40,466 nucleotides of DNA, from positions 1 to 40,466 of the forward strand of contig CAMIVR010000033.1 in the NCBI GenBank assembly GCA_946402065.1, given 5' to 3'. The notes below the pieces were generated by a model, which did no database searches, was not told the DNA's origin, and worked only from the letters and a program-made list of their open reading frames with translations. Shown here piece by piece: positions 17,047-24,700 of the stretch (position 1 is its first letter; each line of letters opens with the position of its first letter). Position numbers and translations under genes: made by a program. The DNA is from an uncultured Brevibacillus sp. Its GTDB lineage: Bacteria; Bacillota; Bacilli; Brevibacillales; Brevibacillaceae.

Positions 17047-17280
17047 CCAAGCGTTTCTCCCGTCAAACAGAAAATATTGGTGCATCAGCTGCTTGACCGC
17101 TCAAAGCCAAGCTGGACACGGTCCGGCCACTCCGTCACCAAGAGAGCAGCATTTGCTCCGGTTACCGCAGCGTAAGGGTCGACTGAACAGGCGACGCCCG
17201 GGAACATCGCTTTTGACATGCGCACTGGCTTGGCCGTGTCCCTACGCAAACAAAGACGACTTGCGCCCATAACCGACCAT
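17047..17280 (-). pseudogene. remnant of UDP-glucose 6-dehydrogenase (Ugd/TuaD family)
   Basis: Three pieces of one family lie in order in different frames. First AQVVFVCVGTRPSQ (17225-17266), matching the N-terminal-domain motif around FICVGTPPS. Then MFPGVACSVDPYAAVTGAN and AALLVTEWPDRVQL (17088-17207), matching the C-terminal domain. Then, after a frameshift, KQLMHQYFLFDGRNAW (17047-17095), matching the final FDGRN segment. About 270 residues of an intact enzyme are missing between pieces one and two, so there is both an internal deletion and at least two frameshifts. The family makes UDP-glucuronate for teichuronic acid or capsule. It lies just upstream of the GT-C cassette on the same strand, suggesting a once larger surface-polysaccharide locus. 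Confidence 0.72.
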
Positions 17281-17327
17281 TACACTTCGCCGCTTCCGCT
17301 CGCGTAATATCCTGTCTGCCCCAGCCG

Positions 17328-17362
17328 AAAAAAATCGAGCGATAACCACGTATCGCTCGATA
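17328..17362 (-). terminator. intrinsic terminator of the coiled-coil gene
   Basis: Perfect 11-base stem ATCGAGCGATA / TATCGCTCGAT, 6-base loop, and T7 on the minus strand, directly after the stop codon at 17365. Confidence 0.9.
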
Positions 17363-17364
17363 AA

Positions 17365-17682
17365 TCACTGCTGTTCTCCACTTCGCTGAAGTTCCCATTC
17401 CCGCTTGAGCATCAGGACGACCTGATAAAGATGCTCCCGTTCTTTTTTGTGTTCAGCTTCTGCCTTCTGGAATTTCTTTTCCCACTCAGCAAGTGACGCC
17501 TGCATGGCAGCAAGCTGATTTTCCAACTGGTGAATTTTCTCCTGTACCTGATCCTGATTTATTTGCGAACCAGTTTCCTGTGTTGCTGAAATGCGCTGGA
17601 CTGCATCATCAGCTTCGACGATGCCGCAAAAAGCCCCAGGCGTAATCCATTGTACCTGATCCCCTTTTCGCCGCTTCTCCAC
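17365..17682 (-). CDS. coiled-coil protein of unknown function
   Basis: A 105-residue protein that I do not recognise. The first 35 residues (VEKRRKGDQVQWITPGAFCGIVEADDAV) look like a small basic then beta-rich segment with one Cys; residues from about 45 to 97 form a charged heptad-like coiled coil rich in Gln, Glu and Lys. The GTG at 17682 is chosen because AAAGGAGG stands 8 bases before it; an upstream ATG at 17703 overlaps that site. It is downstream of dnaD on the same strand, but the dnaD terminator lies between, so it may have its own promoter. It ends in a strong terminator, which supports it as a real gene. Confidence 0.7.
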   Translation of the reverse strand: MEKRRKGDQVQWITPGAFCGIVEADDAVQRISATQETGSQINQDQVQEKIHQLENQLAAMQASLAEWEKKFQKAEAEHKKEREHLYQVVLMLKREWELQRSGEQQ

Positions 17683-17792
17683 GTGGAATTCCTCCTTTGG
17701 CACCCTTGCCTCGAACGCATAGAATGCTGTTTCTTGCTATCATATGAAGGGAGAAACCCAACGGTAACTACTCACGGGGAATCCGTAGAAAA

Positions 17793-17822
17793 AACCGTTT
17801 GGCCGTATTGGCCCGAACGGTT
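17793..17822 (-). terminator. intrinsic terminator of dnaD
   Basis: Stem AACCGTT-GGCC / GGCC-AACGGTT with a short loop, followed by T6 on the minus strand. It overlaps the last bases of the dnaD stop codon. Confidence 0.88.
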
Positions 17823-18507
17823 ACTTGTATTCGCGGACAAGCGGTGAGCGGCGGAAATTCAGGCTGTACGTCCGCGCTTCCTCTACTGTTTTGATCTTGT
17901 TTCGCTGCCATTCCAGCAGGATGCGATCGATGTAGCGAATGTGCAGCTTTCCTACAGAGGATGCTTCGCGAAGCGCTGTCACGATCAATTCATCGGAGTA
18001 TTCGTCTTGCTCCAGCCACAGCTGCATCGTTTGGATTTCAATTGGCGAAAGCGGTCGGCCAAATGCCTGTTCGAACTGTGAGTACAAGCTGCCTGCGTAC
18101 TCCCGTTTGCTCTCCGGCTGATGGTATGCATCCGGATGAGTGGCTGCGGCAGTTTCTTCGCCAGCGAACTCATGGCGTAAATATACGGAAAGCTTTTGAT
18201 AGAGCGGCTCCAGATTGTACTGCTCAAAACGGACCTGGGTTTTGGCATCGACCCATTCGTCGATCGTCAGCCATTCTTCCTTCATAAGCTTTTGCAGCAG
18301 CTGGATGAGCCGAATGCCCGGCATGGAAAGTCTTTCTTCCAGTTGGGCCAGCGTCGGAAACCGAATCCCTTCCTGTTGGAATGAGAGCAAATGGATCAAC
18401 AGCATCATTTCCTCGTCGGACAGCGATAGACGTTTGTACCGTTTGAGCAGCAGATTGGGAATGGTCGTCGTCCCTTCTTGTAGTAGTTGCACAATTTGTC
18501 GATCCAT
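17821..18507 (-). CDS. dnaD: DNA replication initiation protein DnaD
   Basis: A 228-residue primosome protein that helps load the replicative helicase at oriC and at restarted forks. It has an N-terminal winged-helix domain (about 1-100) and a C-terminal DnaB/DnaD domain with the conserved YIDRILLEWQRN (the YxxxIxxxW motif) that binds single-stranded DNA. The frame is open to 18738, but the ATG at 18507 follows GAGGTGAAAGCTAC and gives the expected N-terminus. It lies just after asnS on the same strand, as in Bacillus subtilis, with its own extended -10 promoter in between. Confidence 0.93.
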   Translation of the reverse strand: MDRQIVQLLQEGTTTIPNLLLKRYKRLSLSDEEMMLLIHLLSFQQEGIRFPTLAQLEERLSMPGIRLIQLLQKLMKEEWLTIDEWVDAKTQVRFEQYNLEPLYQKLSVYLRHEFAGEETAAATHPDAYHQPESKREYAGSLYSQFEQAFGRPLSPIEIQTMQLWLEQDEYSDELIVTALREASSVGKLHIRYIDRILLEWQRNKIKTVEEARTYSLNFRRSPLVREYK

Positions 18508-18529
18508 GTAGCTTTCACCTCTACCTTTC

Positions 18530-18538
18530 ATTATACCA
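18530..18538 (-). promoter_or_regulatory. extended -10 promoter of dnaD
   Basis: TGGTATAAT on the minus strand, i.e. a TGn extended -10 with a perfect TATAAT. No good -35 is seen. The start point would be near 18523, so the leader is only about 16 bases. Confidence 0.5.
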
Positions 18539-18555
18539 AGCAGGCGGTCGGGAAA

Positions 18556-18588
18556 GAAATACCCTCTCCACCGGGAAGAGGGCATTTC
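18556..18588 (-). terminator. terminator after asnS
   Basis: GAAAT-CCCTCT pairs with AGAGGG-ATTTC with one mismatch, followed by TTTCCC; 11 bases past the asnS stop. The T-tract is short. Confidence 0.6.
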
Positions 18589-18598
18589 GTCATTTCGC

Positions 18599-19888
18599 TT
18601 ATGGGTATAGACGGTACAGCAAGCGAGGGAACGGGATCGTTTCCCGCACGTGCTCCAGTCCGCATATCCAGGCGACCGTGCGCTCCAAACCAAGGCCAAA
18701 TCCGGAATGCGGCACAGTGCCGTACTTGCGCAAATCAAGGTACCATTGATACGCTTCCTCCGACAACTGGTGTTCCTTGAAGCGCTCGGCTAGCAATTCG
18801 GGATCGTCAATCCGCTGGCTGCCGCCGATGATCTCGCCATATCCTTCCGGTGCGATCAAGTCGGCGCACAAGACGACTTCCGGACGTTCCGGATGCGGCT
18901 TCATGTAGAAGGCTTTGATTTCTGTCGGATAGTTGGTAATAAACACCGGCTTGTCAAAATGTTCGGCAATCGCCGTCTCGTCAGGCGCGCCAAAGTCATC
19001 GCCCCACTTGATTTCACTGCCTTTTTCCTGCAAGAGCTTGATTGCGTCGTCGTAGCTGATGCGTGGGAACGGGACCGTGACATTCGCCAGCTTGGACGTA
19101 TCGCGCTCCAGTGTTTTCAGTTCCTTTTGGCAATTTTTCAGCACAGACTGGACGACATGGGAGACGAATTGCTCCTGAATGCGGAGATTTTCTTCATGAT
19201 CGACAAAAGCCATCTCCGGCTCAATCATCCAGAATTCGATCAGATGGCGACGTGTCTTCGACTTCTCTGCGCGGAACGTCGGTCCAAAGGAGTACACCCG
19301 TCCAAGCGCCATAGCGGCCGCTTCCATGTAAAGCTGTCCGCTTTGCGAAAGGTAGGCGTCCTCATCGAAGTACTTCGTATGGAACAGGTTGGTCGTACCT
19401 TCTGCCGAAGTCGGGGTGAGAATCGGCGGATCGACTTTGTAAAAACCGTTTTCCTGGAAGAACTCATACACAGCCCGAATGATTTCGGAACGAATCGCCA
19501 TGACTGCACGTTGGCGTGGCGAACGCAGCCAGAGATGACGATGATCCATGAGAAAATCTACGCCGTGTTCCTTTAGGGAGATCGGGTAATCCTCGGCGAT
19601 CTGAATGATTTCCACACCGGTTACTGTCAGCTCGTAGCCGCTCGGTGCCCGCTCTTCCGCCCGAACCATACCTGTTATGTACAAAGAGCTCTCTTGGGTT
19701 ACCTGTGTTGCCGCATTCCACGTATCTTCGCTTACTTCCGCTTTAACGACTACTCCCTGAATGAATCCGGAGCCGTCGCGCAGCTGGAGGAATTGAATTT
19801 TACCGCTGCTGCGTTTGTTGTATAGCCAGCAGCCAATTTTCACTTCTGAACCCACATGCTGCCCGATCCGGGCAATGGTTGTTAGCAT
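18599..19888 (-). CDS. asnS: asparaginyl-tRNA synthetase
   Basis: A 429-residue class IIb aminoacyl-tRNA synthetase. The N-terminal OB-fold anticodon-binding domain ([26 protein letters not shown] region) is followed by the catalytic core with motif 2 ([21 protein letters not shown]) and motif 3 ([15 protein letters not shown]). ATG 19888 is chosen; a TTG directly before it is in frame. GGAGG is 9 bases upstream. A sigma-A promoter is visible at 20015-20043, giving a leader of about 120 bases in which I see no T-box antiterminator sequence. Position next to dnaD matches Bacillus. Confidence 0.96.
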   Translation of the reverse strand: MLTTIARIGQHVGSEVKIGCWLYNKRSSGKIQFLQLRDGSGFIQGVVVKAEVSEDTWNAATQVTQESSLYITGMVRAEERAPSGYELTVTGVEIIQIAEDYPISLKEHGVDFLMDHRHLWLRSPRQRAVMAIRSEIIRAVYEFFQENGFYKVDPPILTPTSAEGTTNLFHTKYFDEDAYLSQSGQLYMEAAAMALGRVYSFGPTFRAEKSKTRRHLIEFWMIEPEMAFVDHEENLRIQEQFVSHVVQSVLKNCQKELKTLERDTSKLANVTVPFPRISYDDAIKLLQEKGSEIKWGDDFGAPDETAIAEHFDKPVFITNYPTEIKAFYMKPHPERPEVVLCADLIAPEGYGEIIGGSQRIDDPELLAERFKEHQLSEEAYQWYLDLRKYGTVPHSGFGLGLERTVAWICGLEHVRETIPFPRLLYRLYP

Positions 19889-20014
19889 CAAGCGTTCCCT
19901 CCATAATTTCCATGTTTAGAAAACCTGGCTACGCGAGTCTTTTCGGCGCAGCCTTCGTTATACTTATGCCGATAGCAATGTTCGGTGATTTCTATCGAGC
20001 AAATAACCGTTCCA

Positions 20015-20043
20015 ATTATACTATCAGCAGGTCGTAAATTCAA
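20015..20043 (-). promoter_or_regulatory. sigma-A promoter of asnS
   Basis: TTGAAT, a 17-base spacer, and a perfect TATAAT, minus strand. The start point would be near 20008. Confidence 0.8.
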
Positions 20044-20078
20044 CGCTTGTACTGACTGGCTTGACCGGCTTCGTTCCC

Positions 20079-21077
20079 TTAGTGCTTTGCTGTCCCAAAC
20101 GAGATGTCTTCCATGTCGTGGCGACTGAGTACATGCAATACATGCAAGCCCTGTACGTCGCGGTAGGCATATGCAATTCGCTGATCGAGTCCCGGCCATC
20201 CTTCCACTGTCGCCTCATGATCGTATTCCCCCGACGCATACGTCCGCGCCAGTCCTTCATCCCCCCAAACAGAGAATCTTTCGGCCGCAGGATAGTCGCG
20301 CACCAGTTGATTGATTACCCGCAGCAAAACGACCTTTTTGACAAAGTCGTCTTCCCCCGGATCGAGGGTCAGAGAGACGACCAGATGACCCTCTTTCCCT
20401 TCCACTTCAGTTGCGATAATGCTGACCGGGATGTCTTGGCCAAACATGAGATTTTGGCTTTTTACGAGCAGCGCCCTCGCGTCCGTTTGGCCCGCTGAGG
20501 CGGATTGCTTTTGTGCCGGATTTTCCCCGTCTTTCACGTCAACGGCAAAAAAGTACTGCGCCTGTCCCTGACGAGCCCACCCGATTGTTACTTTGTACAG
20601 ATATATTCCGTTCTGTTTAGGTACAAAATAAGGATCATCGACGAAATTGTCTGATGGAAGCAGGGTCAACTCAACCGAGCTGATACCCGATTGGTTGTTC
20701 GTATCCAGCTCGATACGCGAGTGTCCCTGAACCGGTTCCGGCTGGAGCAGCCTCTGTTTGAGCATTTCTTCCGGTGAGACAGCATCTGCCGAAACAGTCT
20801 CGACAGAGTCAACGTCTTTCTCCGGTTTGCGCGTCCACGTGTACGAGCCGCGGACCACGGGAATCGCTTTCCCTGCAATACGGATCACGGGTAGCGGCGG
20901 TAGAACTGCATCCGAAAACTCGCCGAACCGGCCCTCATACAATCCTGCCTGATAGCCTTTGTCGCCTTTCTCTTCGGCCGTTGACTGGGCCAAGCCGTTA
21001 TGCAGTCCAATTTCATAGACGATCCAATAACAAAATACGGCAACAACTGAAAACGCAATGATCCACTGGCGCTTCAC
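20079..21077 (-). CDS. membrane-anchored extracytoplasmic protein of unknown function
   Basis: A 332-residue protein with an N-terminal signal anchor (QWIIAFSVVAVFCYWIVYEIG, about 3-23). The outside part has two halves: a beta-rich region including VVRGSYTWTR and SGISSVELTLLPSDNF, which looks like an immunoglobulin-like fold, and a C-terminal half from about residue 205 without a recognisable domain. I do not recognise the family. GTG 21077 is preferred, 7 bases after AAGGGAG; upstream in-frame codons lack a site. It diverges from doxX across a 199-base region with several AAGTAAGT-type sites, so both may answer to the same regulator. Confidence 0.75.
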   Translation of the reverse strand: MKRQWIIAFSVVAVFCYWIVYEIGLHNGLAQSTAEEKGDKGYQAGLYEGRFGEFSDAVLPPLPVIRIAGKAIPVVRGSYTWTRKPEKDVDSVETVSADAVSPEEMLKQRLLQPEPVQGHSRIELDTNNQSGISSVELTLLPSDNFVDDPYFVPKQNGIYLYKVTIGWARQGQAQYFFAVDVKDGENPAQKQSASAGQTDARALLVKSQNLMFGQDIPVSIIATEVEGKEGHLVVSLTLDPGEDDFVKKVVLLRVINQLVRDYPAAERFSVWGDEGLARTYASGEYDHEATVEGWPGLDQRIAYAYRDVQGLHVLHVLSRHDMEDISFGTAKH

Positions 21078-21100
21078 ACGGTTTCTCCCTTCGTTGATTT

Positions 21101-21117
21101 GTAAGTTACACTTACTT
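21101..21117. promoter_or_regulatory. candidate HxlR-type operator near the 20079-21077 gene
   Basis: The inverted repeat GTAAGT-TAC-ACTTAC (21101-21115) overlaps ACTTACTT (21110-21117). It shares the 8-mer found in the doxX operator and before the HxlR gene. It lies 24 bases upstream of the start codon of the divergent gene. Confidence 0.45.
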
Positions 21118-21194
21118 ACTAGACGGTGTGCCAAAAGAATTGTTGCCCTTGTTAGACGATGGTGGAGAAAACAGGCTTGCCAGTTAATAATTAG

Positions 21195-21211
21195 TTACTT
21201 GACAAAAGTAA
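21195..21211 (+). promoter_or_regulatory. operator overlapping the doxX promoter
   Basis: Perfect inverted repeat TTACTT-GACAA-AAGTAA. It covers the -35 element (TTGACA, 21199-21204). A further AAGTAAGT lies at 21237-21244. The near match TAACTTGATAAAAGTAAG stands before the HxlR regulator gene at 31717-31734. YodB and CatR of Bacillus bind sites of this general type. Confidence 0.7.
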
Positions 21212-21227
21212 GTATAGGTCGTAATAT
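21199..21227 (+). promoter_or_regulatory. sigma-A promoter of doxX
   Basis: Perfect TTGACA, 17-base spacer, TAATAT. The operator overlies the -35 box, so repressor binding would block polymerase. Confidence 0.75.
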
Positions 21228-21276
21228 ACTAATATAAAGTAAGTTAATAATTTATCATTCATAAGGAGGATTTACG

Positions 21277-21672
21277 ATGAGTCTCGGTTTGTTACTTATT
21301 CGCCTGGTCGTCGGCCTTACGTTTGCCGGCCACGGTGTGCAAAAGCTGTTTGGTTGGTTTGGCGGTCATGGTTTAAAGGGAACGGCTGGCTTCATGGAGT
21401 CTATCGGCATGAAACCGGGTTATTTGATGGCACTGATGGCCGGACTGGGTGAAGTGCTTGGCGGTCTGCTCTTTGCCGCAGGACTGCTCACGCCATTAGG
21501 AGCGGCACTGATCATTATTACAATGCTGGTCGCCATCTTTACCGTACATGGAAAAAACGGCTACTGGGTCACTTCCAACGGCTATGAGTACAATCTGATG
21601 TTGATTGTCGTCGCGCTCGGTGTTGCCTTGATCGGCCCTGGCGCCTACAGTCTGGATGCGCTTTGGCTTTGA
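21277..21672 (+). CDS. DoxX family membrane protein (CatD/MhqP-like)
   Basis: A 131-residue protein with four membrane helices and the DoxX signature (RLVVGLTFAGHGVQKLFGWFGG at the start, MAGLGEVLGGLLFAAGLLTP in the middle). In Bacillus the relatives CatD and MhqP are induced by catechol and quinones under CatR/YodB and MhqR control. AAGGAGG is 7 bases before the ATG. It is a single-gene unit with a clear promoter, an overlapping inverted repeat and a strong terminator. The HxlR regulator encoded at 31356-31682 is the likely controller, because it has the same operator in front of its own gene. Chemical role unproven. Confidence 0.9.
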   Translation: MSLGLLLIRLVVGLTFAGHGVQKLFGWFGGHGLKGTAGFMESIGMKPGYLMALMAGLGEVLGGLLFAAGLLTPLGAALIIITMLVAIFTVHGKNGYWVTSNGYEYNLMLIVVALGVALIGPGAYSLDALWL

Positions 21673-21680
21673 TTCATGGT

Positions 21681-21744
21681 AAAAAAAATCCCCTCAACAG
21701 GTTTTCGCACGCTGGATTGCTGCGGCCTTTGAGGGGATTTTTTT
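21681..21744 (+). terminator. bidirectional terminator between doxX and the repeat protein gene
   Basis: AAAAAAATCCCCTCAA pairs with TTGAGGGGATTTTTTT across a loop of about 30 bases. It can serve doxX from the left and the giant repeat gene (stop at 21792) from the right. Confidence 0.85.
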
Positions 21745-21791
21745 ATCTGACCACTCGTCTGAATACCTTCCTAGCGCTTTATCGGATTTGC

Positions 21792-24700
21792 TTACCCATC
21801 TTGTGCATCCGGCTGTACGGATTGGCTTTTAGCCATGTCTTCTGCTTTCCCTTCTTCAGCACTCGGTTTGGCTGTTTGTATGTTATCTTGCTGGTTGTTC
21901 GCGCTCTCATCCATCCTTGCTTCATTGTTGTCAGGTGTTTCGGTCGCGTCTTGGGCGATCTGTTCCGCATCAAGTCTGTCAATTGCATCGCTTGCTTGCG
22001 TCTCGTCAGCGATGCTGCCCGGCTCCTTCGCTTCTCCTCCTGTGGCTGTGTTTGCTTCCGGTTCGCCAAGGACTTCCTTTGACTCCCCAAGCTGCTGACC
22101 AGTAGCAATCCAGTGAAGCACGCCGGAAATTTTGGCGCCTGGTTGCTTGCGTGCCACTCTAATCACTGCCGAGCTGCTCGACTGTGATTGCAAGGATGCA
22201 TAGCAATCCTTGTGGTTGGTCATGGCTACAATGACACAGTTTGACGCTTGATAGGGTGTCGTAAAGGAAACGGTCACCGTTGTCGCGCTATCGGATGCAC
22301 GGATTGTAAAGGCAACGATGCCAAATTGCTGGATGACAGGTTGGCGCATGTCTGTCTGAATCGGGTTGAAGGTGAGTTTTTCCGGCGTGATGGAGCCGTC
22401 GCTCAGATGCTCGCTAGAAATAACTGCGCTGGCTACTTTTTCTCCCGTAACGGCTCCATCCTGTAATTTATCCGTAGAAATGGACAGGTCTTTCAACTTT
22501 TCCGTCGTAATTGACTGATCCTTTACTTTTTCTGTCGTTACCGAGCGGTCTTTCAATTTTTCCGTCGTCACGACGTGATCCTTCAGCTTGGCTGTAGTGA
22601 CCACATGATCTTTGAGTTTCTCTGTTGTAATGCTTCGTTCCCTGAGTTTTCCGGTAGTCACTGCCTGATCCTGAAGTTTTTCGGTAGTCACTACCCCATC
22701 CTGCAGTTTTTCCGCTGTCACTGCCTGATCGTGGATTTTTTCTGCTGTCACTGCCTGGTTGTGGATTTTCTCCGCTGTGATCGCTCCGTCGCGAATATGT
22801 TCCGTCGCTACCGCCAGTTCTTGCAGTTTTTCTGATGTTACAGCACGGTTATCCAGCTTCTCTGTCGTGATCGAAGCATCGTGAAGTTTACCTGTTGTGA
22901 CTACTTGATCCTGCAGCTTTTCGGTTGTAATGCTACTGTCCTGCAATTTCTCGGTTGTCACAGTGTGATCGTGCAGCTTATCTGCCGTTACCGCGTAGTC
23001 CTTGATCTTTTCGGTCGTCACTACTTGGTCAGACAACTTCCCGGTCGTCACTGCAAGGTTGTGGATTTTTTCTGAGGTGATTACATAATCCTGCAGCTTA
23101 GCGGTTGTTACGGCATCGTCTTGCAATTTCTCGGTTGACACGGCGTAATCAAGCAACTTTTCCGTCGTCACGGAATGGTCTTGTAACTTTTCCGTCGTTA
23201 CCGCATGGTCTTGCAGTTTCTCTGTTACGACTGCATAATCCTTCAACTTAGCGGTTGTAACGGCGTCGTCTTGCAATTTTTCAGCAGTGACCGAATGATC
23301 TTGCAGCTTTTCTGCCGTAACTGCGTGGTCTTTGATCTTTTCAGACGCCACCACCTGGTCAGACAACTTCTCGGTCGTCACGGCATGATTCTGGATTTTA
23401 TCAGCAGAGATGACTTGATCCTGCAGTTTCGTAGTCGTTATACTGCGATCCTGCAATTTCTCGGTTGTCACGGCGTGGTCGCGCAGCTTTTCCGTCGTCA
23501 CCGCATGGTCCTGCAATTTCTCTGTTACGACTGCGTAATCATGCAGTTTATTAGCGCTTACGACAAGGTCTTGCAATTTCTCGGCTGTAATAGCCTGATC
23601 TTGTATCTTCTCGGCGGTTATCGCCTGGTCTTTTATCTTGTCAGACGTCACTGCGTGGTCTGACAACTTCTCGGTCGTCACAGCCAGATTCTGAATTTTT
23701 CCCACTGTGACCGCTTGATCCTGCAGTTTCGTCGTCGTTATGCTGCGATCCTGCAATTTCTCGGTTGTCACGGCGTGGTCGCGCAGCTTTTCCGTCGTCA
23801 CCGCATGGTCCTGCAATTTCTCGGTCGTCACCGCCAGATCTTGAATTTTTTCCGCCGTAACGGCTTGATCCTGCAGTTTTTCAGTCGTGACTGACCGTTT
23901 GCCGAGATGCTTCGTGACGATTGCCTGCAGAGCGATGTGCTGTGAATGAATCGTTTGATTTGCCAGTTTCTCTCTTGTTACGGCGCCATCCACCAGATGC
24001 TCCGTATCCACCGCCTGCGGTGACAGCTTGGTACCATCGACACAGTGATCCGCCAGCTTCTCTTTGGTCACAGCTTGATCAAACAGCTTTTCCGTCGTGA
24101 CAGCCGATTCAATCAGCTTATCCGTAGTGATCGCTTTCTCGCTGATGTGGATCGTGTCAACCACTTCGTTGCCAAGGTGATGGGACAGGATGGAATGCTG
24201 CGCCAGCTTCTGCTGGGTAACGATCCCGTCAGCCAAATGGTCGGTGTCAATCGCGCCAAATTCCAGCTTGCTTCCGTCAATACTCTGGTAAGCCAGTTTT
24301 TCTTTTGTTACAGCCATGTCGTCCAGCTTATCCCTCGTTACGGCATGATCCACGAGCTGTTGCTTATCGACGGCATTCACGGCCAGTTTCGTTCCGTCGA
24401 CACTTCCATCCGCCAGCTTTTCCGTTGTCACGGCGTGATTGGCCAGCTTTTCTGAGCTGACGGCCTGATCTTGCAACTGCTCATTGCCGATCGCCTGCGG
24501 GGCGACGTGATGGGCAAACACAGACAAGGGAGCAAGATGTTTGCCGGTAACAGCCGACCGCGACAAGTGTGCGGACTGAATCGCTTCCTCGGCTAATTTG
24601 GTTGAGGTTATAACGGAATCCGCCAGCTTGACATTTGTCACAGAAGCGTCCTTCAGTTTGGCAGTGCTGATTACATCCGGCGCCAGTTTGCTCGAAGTAA

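Noticed and set aside
19889-20014. T-box riboswitch before asnS
   Set aside because: The 120-base leader is too short and lacks the AGGGTGG-ACCGCG antiterminator sequence.
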